Of a DNA stretch of 64,000 nt, positions 49,964-59,058 are shown one piece after another. Both the position numbers and the translations under genes were made by a program. The notes beneath the pieces are model-generated. The model was given only the letters and a program-made list of their open reading frames with translations, was not told the origin of the DNA and ran no database searches. Positions within the stretch are counted from its first letter, which is position 1. Every line of letters begins with the position of its first letter. Source of the DNA: JAFECT01 sp963838235. GTDB taxonomy: Bacteria > Pseudomonadota > Alphaproteobacteria > Caulobacterales > Caulobacteraceae. The stretch covers positions 434,001-498,000 of the forward strand of contig CAWIQJ010000002.1 in assembly GCA_963838235.1 (NCBI GenBank). The letters run 5' to 3'.

Positions 49964-50355
49964 ACATCCTGGGCTCGATCTTCAACAGCCGGGTGCGCGG
50001 CATCCGCATCGTCGAGATCCTCAGCTTCGGCCTGCTGGTGGTGCTGGTGTTCAGCGTCTACATCGCCAAGGCGCGCGCCAGCCGCGAGCGCGCCCAGATC
50101 GCCGACGTGGAACAGCGCATCGGCGACGAACAGCGCCGGGTGAAACTGTTACGCGCCGAAGACGCGCGCCTGGAGCAGCCCGAACGCATCGAAACCCTGT
50201 CCGAAGGCGCCGGCCTGAAGCCGGTCGACGCCGCCCAGGAATCGAGCCCGACCGCGCTCCCTGCGGTCGCCGCCGAGAAGACCAAGCCCGTCGCCAAGAA
50301 GCCCGACGCCAACCCGCCGGCGCCCGCTGCACTCGCCACGGAGCCCGCACAATGA
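49960..50355 (+). CDS. ftsL: Cell division protein FtsL
   Basis: 131 aa bitopic membrane protein: a short N-terminus, one TM (IVEILSFGLLVVLVFSVYIA, about residues 18-37), a coiled coil (RERAQIADVEQRIGDEQRRVKLLRAEDARLEQPERIETLSE) and an Ala/Pro/Lys-rich tail. FtsL joins FtsB and FtsQ and activates FtsWI. The position between rsmH and ftsI, with 4-bp overlaps on both sides, confirms identity despite low sequence conservation of the family. Confidence 0.9.
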   Translation: MNILGSIFNSRVRGIRIVEILSFGLLVVLVFSVYIAKARASRERAQIADVEQRIGDEQRRVKLLRAEDARLEQPERIETLSEGAGLKPVDAAQESSPTALPAVAAEKTKPVAKKPDANPPAPAALATEPAQ

Positions 50356-52111
50356 GCCGCTCCGACCTCGGCGGCGATCGCACCCGTTCCGGTTTCCGCT
50401 GGCCGGGCGAACGGCTGTGGTCGGTGGACGAGACCTGGAAGCGCGCCAAGGCCGAGACCGCCGAGGGTACAGACGCCCGCACGCGCATCTATGTGGTGCT
50501 CGCCGTGTTCGGCGCCGTGTTCGCGATTCTCGCCGTGGGCGCCGTACGCGCCGCCCTGTTTTCAAGGGCTTCCGAGGAAGCCGAGGTCTCGACCGCGCCG
50601 GTGGTGTCGCGCGCCGACATCGTCGACCGCAACGGCCAACTGATGGCCACCAACCTGGTCGCCTACGGCATTTACGTCGATCCCGACGAGGTCTGGGATG
50701 TGGAGGGAACCTATGGCGCCCTGCTGCAGGCCGCACCGCAATTGAACCCCGGGCGCCTGCGACAAGGCGCTCACCGCTGACCATCAGTCCTATCTCATCG
50801 GCGGGCTGACGCCGCAGGACCGCGACCGCATCCATGCGCTCGGCCTGCCGGGCCTGTCCTTCGCCGAGGAAGACAGGCGCGTCTATCCGCTCGGCATTTC
50901 GGCGGCGCACGTGATCGGTTTCTCCGATTCCGGCGGCCGGGGCATCGCCGGCGTCGAACGCGCGCTGGATCCGGCGATCCGCGCCGACGGCCGCACCGGC
51001 GCGCCGGTCGCACTCTCCATCGACATGCGCGTGCAGGGCGCGCTCGAAGAGGAGGTCGCCAAGGCCGCCGACGCGCTGCACGCCAAGGGCGCCGTCGGCA
51101 TCGTCACCGACACCCAGACCGGCGAGATTCTGGGGATGACAAGCTGGCCCGCCTATGATCCGTCCGCGGCCGGCCGCGCCAGCGACGATTCGAAACTGAA
51201 CCGCGCCGCGACGTCGGACTACGAAATGGGCTCGACGTTCAAGGTCTTCACCCTGTCGGCGGGTCTCGACACCGGAATCGCCACGCTGAACAGCCGCTTC
51301 GATGCGACGCAGCCGCTGCGCATCGGCGATCGCACGATCCACGACGACGATCCCGAGAATCGTGTGATGACGCTGGCGGACGTGTTCATTCACTCCTCCA
51401 ACATCGGAACCTCGAGGCTGGCGCTGACCATGGGGAGCGACGTGATGACGCGTTACTTCCGCGCGTTCGGCCTGTTCCGCCCGGCGCCGGTCGAACTGCG
51501 CGAGAGCGCGCACCCGTTCCTGCCGCGCAAGTGGGACGACAATACGCTGGCGTCGGCCGCCTTCGGCCAGGCGATCATGATTACGCCACTGCAGGAGGCC
51601 GCAGCCATGGGCGCGGTGATGAACGGCGGCGTCTATATTCCGCTGACCATCAAGAAGCTCGCGCCGGGCACGCGCCCGCTCGGCCGCCGGGTGCTGAAGC
51701 CCGAGACGACCCAGACCATGCTTGAATTGCTGCGCCTGAACGTGCTGAAGGGCACCGGGACCAACGCCAATGTTGAGGGCCTGCGCGTGGGCGGCAAGAC
51801 CGGCTCGGCCCAGAAGGCGATGGGCGGCCACTACCAGCAGACCAAGCTGGTCTCGTCCTTCGCCGGCGTGTTCCCGACCGACGGGCCGATCGGGACCAAG
51901 CGCTATTTCGTGATGATCCTAATCGATGAACCGGTGGCCGGCGCCTACAGCCACGGCCAGCGCACCGCCGCCTGGACGGTCGGCGCCCTCGATCGGGCGT
52001 CTGATCAACCGCATCGCGCCGTTCCTCGGCGTCGAGCGCGGCCCCGACACCATGACCGACGCGCTGGCCAAGGTTCCGGTGAAGAGCCACGACAGCGGGG
52101 CGGAGCGATGA
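50352..52111 (+). CDS. ftsI: Penicillin-binding protein 3 / FtsI, two frameshifts
   Basis: Septal transpeptidase (class B PBP), about 585 aa after bridging indels near 50758 (QLNPGRL / DKALTADHQSYLIGGL) and near 51982 (RTAAWTV / SIGRLINRIAPFLGVERG). TM at about residues 49-70 (YVVLAVFGAVFAILAVGAV), pedestal domain (RADIVDRNGQLMATNLVAYGIYVDP), and catalytic motifs SxxK (MGSTFKVF), SxN (HSSNIG) and KTG (GGKTGSAQ), all intact. It cross-links septal peptidoglycan with FtsW. The N-terminal 48 residues are cytoplasmic and charged. Stop overlaps murE start. Confidence 0.92.
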
Positions 52112-53568
52112 TCGCCCAGCGCCTGTCCGACATCCTGCGCCGCGACCTGCCGGTCGACCCCGAGATCACCGGGATCACCGCCGACAGCCGCAAGGTGAGG
52201 GGCGGGACGCTCTTCGCTGCACTGCCCGGCCATCAGGCCGACGGCCGCGTATACATCTCGCAAGCCCTGGCGCAGGGCGCCGCCGCCGTGCTCGCATCCG
52301 AGGACACGCCCGCCGAAGCCGCCCCGGTGCTGGTCAAGTCAGGCGACGTGCGCCGTTCGTATGCGCTGGCCGCGCGCGCTTTCTACGGACAACAACCGAA
52401 AACCTGCGTCGCGGTGACAGGCACCAACGGCAAGACCTCGGTCACCGTCTTCTGCCGTCAGATCTGGGCCAGGCTCGGCAGGAAGTCGGCGAGCATGGGC
52501 ACGCTCGGCGTCACCCTGAACGGACCGAACGGCGAACAGTCGGTCACCGGCCCTGGCCTGACCAGCCCGGACGCGGCCGACGCGGCGCAACTGTTGGCCG
52601 AACTCGCGGCCCAGGGCGTCACCCACCTGGCGCTCGAGGCATCGTCGCACGGCATCGAACAGCGGCGCATCGACGGCGTCGCGCTGAGCGCGGCGGCCTT
52701 CACCAACCTGACCCAGGACCACCTCGACTATCACGGCGACATGGACGCCTATCGTGCGGCCAAGCTTCGCCTGTTCGAGGCCCTGGCGCCGCGCGGCGGG
52801 TCGGCGGTGCTGAACGCCGACTCCCCCGCCTACAACGCCTTCGCCGCAGCCAGCATCCTGTCGGGCCTCAACATCCTCACCGTGGGCCAGCGCGGCCGCA
52901 ACCTGTCACTGACCTCGCGCACGCCGACGCCCGAGGGCCAGCGCCTGAGCATCGACGCGGACGGGCGCGCCTACGACATGCTGTTGCCCCTGGCCGGCGC
53001 CTTCCAGGCCTCGAACGCCATGGTCGCGGCGGGTCTCTGCGTCGCCACCGGCGAAAAGGTCGAGGACGTGCTCAGCGCCTTCGAACAGCTGAAGGGCGCC
53101 AAGGGTCGGCTGCAACGGATCGGGACAGGGCCCCGTGGCGGCGAGGTCTATGTCGACTACGCCCACACTCCCGACGGGCTCGAAACCGTGCTGCGGGCCC
53201 TGCGCCCCCACGCCCAGGGCCGGCTGCTGCTCGTGTTCGGCTGCGGCGGCGACCGGGACCGGATCAAGCGGCCCCTGATGGGGGCGGTGGCCGAAAAGCT
53301 GTCCGACACAGCCATCGTCACCGACGACAATCCCCGGGGCGAGGACCCTTCGGCCATCCGCAAACAGGTCCTGAACGGGGCCCCGACCGCCCGGGAAATC
53401 GGCGATCGCGGCTTGGCCATAAGGACCGCCGTCTCCGAGCTGCGACAAGGCGACATCCTGGTGGTGGCCGGAAAAGGTCACGAGCAGGGTCAAATTGTCG
53501 GAGAAACCGTCTATCCCTTCGACGACGCGACCGAGGTCGCCCGCGCCCTGAAGGGGGAGACTGTCTGA
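52108..53568 (+). CDS. murE: UDP-MurNAc-tripeptide synthetase (meso-DAP-adding)
   Basis: 486 aa Mur ligase. It adds meso-diaminopimelate to UDP-MurNAc-L-Ala-D-Glu in the cytoplasm. ATP-binding VTGTNGKTSVTVF near residue 104, LEASSHGIEQRRIDGV, the Mg-binding FTNLTQDHLDYHGDM, and the DAP-selective DNPR motif (TDDNPRGEDP) near residue 406, which argues for meso-DAP rather than lysine. Starts within the ftsI stop (ATGA). Immediately followed by murF at 53569. Confidence 0.97.
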   Translation: MIAQRLSDILRRDLPVDPEITGITADSRKVRGGTLFAALPGHQADGRVYISQALAQGAAAVLASEDTPAEAAPVLVKSGDVRRSYALAARAFYGQQPKTCVAVTGTNGKTSVTVFCRQIWARLGRKSASMGTLGVTLNGPNGEQSVTGPGLTSPDAADAAQLLAELAAQGVTHLALEASSHGIEQRRIDGVALSAAAFTNLTQDHLDYHGDMDAYRAAKLRLFEALAPRGGSAVLNADSPAYNAFAAASILSGLNILTVGQRGRNLSLTSRTPTPEGQRLSIDADGRAYDMLLPLAGAFQASNAMVAAGLCVATGEKVEDVLSAFEQLKGAKGRLQRIGTGPRGGEVYVDYAHTPDGLETVLRALRPHAQGRLLLVFGCGGDRDRIKRPLMGAVAEKLSDTAIVTDDNPRGEDPSAIRKQVLNGAPTAREIGDRGLAIRTAVSELRQGDILVVAGKGHEQGQIVGETVYPFDDATEVARALKGETV

Positions 53569-54975
53569 ATGAGCGAGCCGCTGTGGACCTCCGAGGAGGT
53601 CCTCGCCGCGACCCGGGGGAGACTGGCGGGGGACGCCTTTTCCGCGACCGGAGTGACCTTCGATACCCGTGAGCTCGAGCCCGGGGACCTGTTCGTGGCC
53701 CTGCAGGGGGAACGCGACGGGCATGACTTCGTAGCGCTTGCCTTCGAGAAGGGCGCAGCCGCGGCTGTCGTCGTACGACCCGTCGAGGGCGGACCGAACG
53801 TCGTGGTGGGCGACACCTTGAAGGGCATCGAGGACCTCGCCGCCTTCGCGCGCGACCGGGCGCCGGATGTGCGCCGCGGCGCGGTGACCGGATCGGTGGG
53901 CAAGACCGGCGTCACCCAGGCGATCTTCGCTGGCCTCGAACTGGCCGGCCGCGCGCACCGCTCGGCCAAGTCGTTCAACAACCATATCGGCGTGCCGCTG
54001 ACGCTGGCGCGAATGCCGCGCGACACCGAGCGCGCGGTGTTCGAGATCGGCATGAACCATCCGGGCGAGATCGGCCCGCTGTCCAAGCTGGTGCGTCCGC
54101 ACGCGGCCTGCATCACCACCGTCGGACCCGTGCACATCGAGAACTTCCCCGACGGCGAGACCGGCGTGGCGCGCGCCAAGGCCGAGATCTTCGAAGGCCT
54201 GGGACCGGGCGGCGTCGCGGTGATCAACGCCGACAATCAATGGTTCGAACTGTTGAAACAGGCCGCCCTGCACGTCGGTGCGCGGGTGATGACCTTCGGC
54301 TCCGACGAGACCGCCGACGCGCGCCTGCTCGAGCTGAAGACCGAGATCAACGGCGTGCGCGCCTCGGTGCGCATCTGGGGCCGTGAGTATGTCTACACCC
54401 TGGCGCAGAGCGGCTTTCACTGGGGGCTGAACAGCCTGGCGGTGCTGCTCATGCTCGAGGCGCTGGACGTGCCGATCGACACCGGCCTGGACGCGCTCGC
54501 CAACTTCCAGCCGTTGGAAGGCCGCGGCCGGGTGCGCCGCATCCGCGTCGAAGGCGGCGAGTTTGTGCTGGTCGACGAGAGTTACAACGCCAATCCGCTG
54601 TCGATGCAGGCGACCCTCGCCAGCCTCGGCGCGCGCCGGCCCGAAGACGACGGCCGGCGCATCGTGGCCCTGACCGACATGCTCGAACTCGGCCCCGACG
54701 CGCCGATACTGCACGCCGACCTCGCCGCCGAGATCGAGGCCGCCGACGTGCATCTCGCCTTCCTCGCCGGGCCGCACATGCGCGCCCTGTGGGAGGCCTT
54801 GCCTGAATCCCGCCGCGGGGCCTATGCCGAGACCGCGGCCGATCTCGCGCCCAAGGTCATCGAGGCGGTGCGGCCGGGCGACGTGGTGATGGTCAAGGGC
54901 TCCTTGGGCTCCAAGGCGTCCATGATCGCCAAGAAGCTGACGGCGCTCGACTTCTCCGAGCGGGAGACGGCCTGA
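53569..54975 (+). CDS. murF: UDP-MurNAc-tripeptide:D-Ala-D-Ala ligase
   Basis: 468 aa Mur ligase that completes the pentapeptide. The P-loop reads TGSVGKTGVTQ near residue 105, where most members have GSxGKT with Asn; Val is a mild variation. Other features: SFNNHIGVPLTLARMPRDTERAVFEIGMNHPGEI and DESYNANPLSMQATLASLG, both MurF signatures. Stop overlaps mraY start by one base (TGATG). Confidence 0.96.
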   Translation: MSEPLWTSEEVLAATRGRLAGDAFSATGVTFDTRELEPGDLFVALQGERDGHDFVALAFEKGAAAAVVVRPVEGGPNVVVGDTLKGIEDLAAFARDRAPDVRRGAVTGSVGKTGVTQAIFAGLELAGRAHRSAKSFNNHIGVPLTLARMPRDTERAVFEIGMNHPGEIGPLSKLVRPHAACITTVGPVHIENFPDGETGVARAKAEIFEGLGPGGVAVINADNQWFELLKQAALHVGARVMTFGSDETADARLLELKTEINGVRASVRIWGREYVYTLAQSGFHWGLNSLAVLLMLEALDVPIDTGLDALANFQPLEGRGRVRRIRVEGGEFVLVDESYNANPLSMQATLASLGARRPEDDGRRIVALTDMLELGPDAPILHADLAAEIEAADVHLAFLAGPHMRALWEALPESRRGAYAETAADLAPKVIEAVRPGDVVMVKGSLGSKASMIAKKLTALDFSERETA

Positions 54976-56087
54976 TGTTTTATCTGCTCTACGAGTGGTA
55001 CGCCGCCTCTCACGCGCACGTCCCGCCGATCCTGAACCTGCTGCATTATCAGACCGTGCGCGTGGGCCTCTCCATGGCCACCGCCGGTATCGTCGCCATC
55101 GCTATGGGCTCGCGCTTCATCCGCTGGATGCGCTCGAAACAGGGCCGGGGCCAGCCGATCCGTACCGACGGTCCGGAAGGACACCTGCTGACCAAGCAAG
55201 GTACGCCCACCATGGGCGGCCTGATGATCCTCGCGGGCATCACCGTTTCGACCCTGCTGTGGGCCAATCTGAAGGATGTTTACGTCTGGGTCGTCCTGGG
55301 CGTGACGCTCGGTTACGGCGTGCTCGGCTTCATGGACGACTACGCCAAGGTGACGAAACAGACCTCGGCGGGCCTCACCAGCGTCCAAAAGCTTATCTTC
55401 CAGTTCCTCATCGCCATCGTCGCGGTGGTGGTGCTGATCATCTTCTCGCCGAAATCGCCGGACCACGGCCTCGAGACCTCGATCGCCATTCCGTTCTTGA
55501 AGTCGGTGGTGTTCGATATCGGCTGGTTCTACGTCGCGTTCGCCGCGGTCTGTATCGCGGGCTTCTCCAACGCGGTGAACATCACCGACGGCCTCGACGG
55601 CCTGGCGGTGGTGCCGGTGATGATCTGCGCCGCCGCGTTCGGGATTATCGCCTACCTGGTCGGCAACGCGGTCTTCTCCAAGTACCTCGAGCTGCATTTC
55701 GTGCCGGAGTCAGGCGAGATCGCGGTGATCTGCGCGGCCCTGATCGGCGGCGGCATGGGCTTCCTCTGGTACAACGCGCCGCCGGCCAAGATCTTCATGG
55801 GCGACACCGGCTCGCTGGCCCTGGGCGGCGCACTCGGCGTCATGGCGGTCGTGACCAAGCACGAGATCGTGCTCGGCATCATCGGCGGCCTGTTCGTGGT
55901 CGAGGCGCTCTCGGTGATGATCCAGGTCGGCTATTACAAGCTGACCAAGCGGCGTGTGTTCCTGATGGCGCCGATCCACCACCACTTCGAGAAACTGGGC
56001 TGGGCCGAGCCCACCATCGTGGTCCGCTTCTGGATCGTGGCCGCGGCCCTGGCGCTGCTCGGCCTGTCGACGCTCAAACTTCGATGA
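54975..56087 (+). CDS. mraY: Phospho-MurNAc-pentapeptide transferase
   Basis: 370 aa, ten-span inner-membrane enzyme that makes lipid I. Signature sites: GTPTMGGLMIL, the Asp pair in GFMDDYAKVTKQ near residue 118, NITDGLDGLA near 203, FMGDTGSLALGG, and the cytoplasmic PIHHHFEKLGW. Sits between murF and murD. Confidence 0.97.
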   Translation: MFYLLYEWYAASHAHVPPILNLLHYQTVRVGLSMATAGIVAIAMGSRFIRWMRSKQGRGQPIRTDGPEGHLLTKQGTPTMGGLMILAGITVSTLLWANLKDVYVWVVLGVTLGYGVLGFMDDYAKVTKQTSAGLTSVQKLIFQFLIAIVAVVVLIIFSPKSPDHGLETSIAIPFLKSVVFDIGWFYVAFAAVCIAGFSNAVNITDGLDGLAVVPVMICAAAFGIIAYLVGNAVFSKYLELHFVPESGEIAVICAALIGGGMGFLWYNAPPAKIFMGDTGSLALGGALGVMAVVTKHEIVLGIIGGLFVVEALSVMIQVGYYKLTKRRVFLMAPIHHHFEKLGWAEPTIVVRFWIVAAALALLGLSTLKLR

Positions 56088-56100
56088 TCCCGGTCTTCCT

Positions 56101-57510
56101 ATGATTCCAGTTCGGGGCTTCACCGGCAAACGTGTCGCCGTCTTCGGCCTCGGCCGCAGCGGCCTTACCGCCGCGCGCGCCTTGAAGGCGGGCGCCGCTC
56201 AGCCGGTGCTGTGGGACGAGAACGAAGCCGCTCGCCAGACCGCGGCGCTGGAGGGTTTTCAGGTCGTCGACCTGCACGACGTCGAGTGGTCGGATTTCGT
56301 CGCCCTGGTGCTGGCGCCCGGCGTGCCGCTGACCCATCCCGAGCCGCACTGGACGGTGCAGGCCGCCAAGGCCGCGGGCGTGCCGGTCATCGGCGACATT
56401 GAGCTCTACGCCCAGACCGTGGCGCTGGCGCCCGACGTGAAGAAGCCCAAGACCGTCGCCATCACCGGCACCAACGGCAAGTCGACCACGACGGCCCTGG
56501 TCAGCTGGATCCTGAAACAGGCCGGCAAGGACGTCCGCATCGGCGGCAACATCGGCGTGGGCGTGCTCGGCCTCGAAGACACGCACGCAGGCGCGGTCTA
56601 TGTGCTGGAGGTGTCGTCCTACCAGCTCGACCTGACGCGCACGTTCAAGCCCGAGGTCGCCGTCCTGCTGAACCTTTCGCCGGACCATCTTGATCGGCAC
56701 GGCGACATGGCGGGCTATATCGCGGCCAAGCGCCGCCTGTTCATGAACCAGGGCGCCGGCGACATGGCGGTGATCGGCGTCGACGACGCCTGGTGCCAGC
56801 AGATCTGCACCGAGCTGCGCGGCGCCAATCGTCAGACCACGCGGCCGATCTCGGCCGGCCGCGCCGTGGGCGGCGGCGTCTATGCGCTGCAGGGCATGCT
56901 CTATGACGCGACCGGCGAACGCGCCGTGGAAGTCGCCGATCTCCTGCGCGCACGCTCGCTGCCCGGCAAGCACAATTGGCAGAATGCGGCGGCCGCCTAC
57001 GTCGCCGTGCGTGCGCTGGGTCTCTCGCTGGAAGACGCGGCCGAAGGCCTGATGAGTTTCCCGGGCCTGGCGCACCGCATGGAAGAAGTCGCGCGCATCG
57101 GCCGCGTGCGCTTCATCAACGACAGCAAGGCCACCAACGCCGACGCCGCACGCCAGGCGCTGTCGAGCTATCCCAAGGTGCGCTGGATCGCCGGGGGCCG
57201 CGCCAAGGCCGGCGGTATCGTCTCGCTCGCCGACCTGATTCCGCGCATCGAGCACGCCTATCTGGTGGGCGAGTCGGCCGACGACTTTTCTCGCACGCTC
57301 GGCGACCGAGCGGCGTGGACGATGTGCGGCGATATTGGAACCGCGACGGCGCGCGCTTACGCCGACGCGGCGGCGAGCGGGGAAGAGTCGGTCGTGCTGC
57401 TCTCGCCCGCCTGTGCGTCCTTCGACCAGTTCCTCGATTTCGAGGAGCGGGGAGAGGCCTTCCGCGCCGCGGCGATGGCGCTTAGGCCGAAAGCGGCGCT
57501 CAGCGCCTAG
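56101..57510 (+). CDS. murD: UDP-MurNAc-L-Ala:D-Glu ligase
   Basis: 469 aa. N-terminal Rossmann-like UDP-binding domain (GKRVAVFGLGRSGLTAARAL), ATP-binding ITGTNGKSTTTALVSW near residue 120, VSSYQLDLT, LNLSPDHLDRHGDM, and C-terminal FINDSKATNADAARQALSS, all typical of MurD. 13 bp after mraY. Confidence 0.96.
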   Translation: MIPVRGFTGKRVAVFGLGRSGLTAARALKAGAAQPVLWDENEAARQTAALEGFQVVDLHDVEWSDFVALVLAPGVPLTHPEPHWTVQAAKAAGVPVIGDIELYAQTVALAPDVKKPKTVAITGTNGKSTTTALVSWILKQAGKDVRIGGNIGVGVLGLEDTHAGAVYVLEVSSYQLDLTRTFKPEVAVLLNLSPDHLDRHGDMAGYIAAKRRLFMNQGAGDMAVIGVDDAWCQQICTELRGANRQTTRPISAGRAVGGGVYALQGMLYDATGERAVEVADLLRARSLPGKHNWQNAAAAYVAVRALGLSLEDAAEGLMSFPGLAHRMEEVARIGRVRFINDSKATNADAARQALSSYPKVRWIAGGRAKAGGIVSLADLIPRIEHAYLVGESADDFSRTLGDRAAWTMCGDIGTATARAYADAAASGEESVVLLSPACASFDQFLDFEERGEAFRAAAMALRPKAALSA

Positions 57511-57521
57511 GAGAATCCGCC

Positions 57522-58574
57522 ATGAGCCGTTCCGTGTTCTTCGCCGCACTTGCTGGCTTGACGCTCGCCTTTTCGGCGTTTAGCGCTTCGGCTGATCCCG
57601 CCACACGAATCGAAGAGCTCCCGCTCGTTTGCCCGATGCCCCATCGGGCTCCTGCGCCGCCGTCATTTGCAATGGTGCGTTTGGTCGGCCAGTACGGGAC
57701 AGCAAATTCGGTCCTCGACATCTCTGAGCAATGCGGAAGCCTGTTCATCAATGGTCGGGGCTTCTCGTGGGCCGAGCTCGTTCCTGCGGAAAACGGCGCT
57801 TGGCAAGCGGGTGGGAAGCGGCTCACTTTTGCGCCAGGCGACCCTGCGCCCGCGGTAACGATCGACGGCGAGCAACTCGCTCGCCACGACTTCGGGGCCG
57901 AGGTCGAGGCGCGCATCCATGCGGAGGTCCACGCCGACCTCGATCGCGTGCGCAAGGCGGCGCTCGCGGCGACACCGCCGACGGAGCCGGCGCCCAGGCA
58001 TGCGTCCGATCTCGTACCGCTGAAGAGCATCGACCCGACCATTCATGTCGATACGATCTACGCCTCGACACGCAATTTCATGGGCATTCCGATTTACGAG
58101 CGCGCCGGCGCCTACATGCAACGGCCCGCGGCCGAGGGGGTCGCACGGGCGTCAAAGGCGTTGCACAGGTACGGCTATGGCCTGCTGGTCACAGACGCCT
58201 ACCGACCCTGGTACGCGACCAAGATGTTCTGGGACGCGACCCCGCCCGAGGACCACAACTTCGTCGCCGACCCGAGCCAAGGCTCGCGCCACAACCGCGG
58301 CTGTGCCGTCGATCTGACGCTCTATGACCTGAAGACCGGCAAGCCGGTGGAGATGACCGGCCGTATCGACGAGATGTCGGCCCGCAGCATCGCGAACTAT
58401 CCCGGCGGCACCACTCGCCAGCGCTGGTTCCGCGCGCTGTTGCGCCAGGCGATGGAAGCTCAGGGCTTCAGCGTCTATCCCGATGAGTGGTGGCACTTCG
58501 ACTACAAGGACTGGCCCGACTACAACATCGGCACGGCGACCTATACCGACCTCGACACCGGCCGCGCACACTGA
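57522..58574 (+). CDS. Secreted M15 D-Ala-D-Ala dipeptidase (VanX/DdpX-like)
   Basis: 350 aa. Signal peptide MSRSVFFAALAGLTLAFSAFSASA. An N-terminal domain of ~150 residues of unknown kind, then an M15 peptidase: IHVDTIYASTRNFMG, LVTDAYRPWYATKMFWD, the zinc motif SRHNRGCAVDLTL (His and Asp ligands) and EWWHFDYKDW (Glu base and His ligand). VanX-type enzymes hydrolyse D-Ala-D-Ala or trim peptidoglycan peptides. It starts 11 bp after murD in the middle of the division cluster, where murD is normally followed by ftsW. The periplasmic location implies wall remodelling rather than cytoplasmic antibiotic resistance. Confidence 0.85.
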   Translation: MSRSVFFAALAGLTLAFSAFSASADPATRIEELPLVCPMPHRAPAPPSFAMVRLVGQYGTANSVLDISEQCGSLFINGRGFSWAELVPAENGAWQAGGKRLTFAPGDPAPAVTIDGEQLARHDFGAEVEARIHAEVHADLDRVRKAALAATPPTEPAPRHASDLVPLKSIDPTIHVDTIYASTRNFMGIPIYERAGAYMQRPAAEGVARASKALHRYGYGLLVTDAYRPWYATKMFWDATPPEDHNFVADPSQGSRHNRGCAVDLTLYDLKTGKPVEMTGRIDEMSARSIANYPGGTTRQRWFRALLRQAMEAQGFSVYPDEWWHFDYKDWPDYNIGTATYTDLDTGRAH

Positions 58575-58650
58575 CCACCGCGCCTCGCCGATTTGATGTC
58601 GCGCCCTGGCCGGGCTAGTCCTGGCGGCCGGGGACTGACGGAGGCTGGGG

Positions 58651-58986
58651 ATGACCCACGCGCTGGACGCCATGACGGTCGCGGCGGACCACCATGCGGT
58701 GCTGCTGGAGAACGAGCGGGTGCGGGTGCTGGATACGCGCCTCGGCCCCGGCGAGCGCACGCCGGTTCACACTCACGAATGGCCCGCCGCGCTCTATGTC
58801 CTGGGCTGGAGCGACTTCGTTCGGATGGACGGCGACGGCAACGTACTCGTCAATTCTCGGACGCGGGAAGCGCCCGCGCCCGGCCAGGCGCTGTGGCTGC
58901 CGCTCCTGGAGCCCCATTGCGTCGAGAATGTCGGCCAGGGCGTGCTGCACATCATCGCCGTCGAGCTGAAACCCACCGGCGGTTAA
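58651..58986 (+). CDS. Small cupin-domain protein
   Basis: 111 aa single cupin: VRVLDTRLGPGERTPVHTHEWPAALYVLGWSDF supplies the first cupin motif with two His and Glu, and PGQALWLPLLEPHCVENVGQGVLHIIAVELK the second with His. No signal peptide. The substrate is unknown. Located between the M15 peptidase and ftsW. The intergenic stretch that follows (58987-59058) holds two TTAACC motifs, which could be CtrA half-sites ahead of ftsW. Confidence 0.75.
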   Translation: MTHALDAMTVAADHHAVLLENERVRVLDTRLGPGERTPVHTHEWPAALYVLGWSDFVRMDGDGNVLVNSRTREAPAPGQALWLPLLEPHCVENVGQGVLHIIAVELKPTGG

Positions 58987-59058
58987 CCCTTCGCCAACCA
59001 TCGCTTAACCCTCTTCGCCGAGATTGGCCCCTTCGCGCTCCCGCACCCGAAGGCGTCC

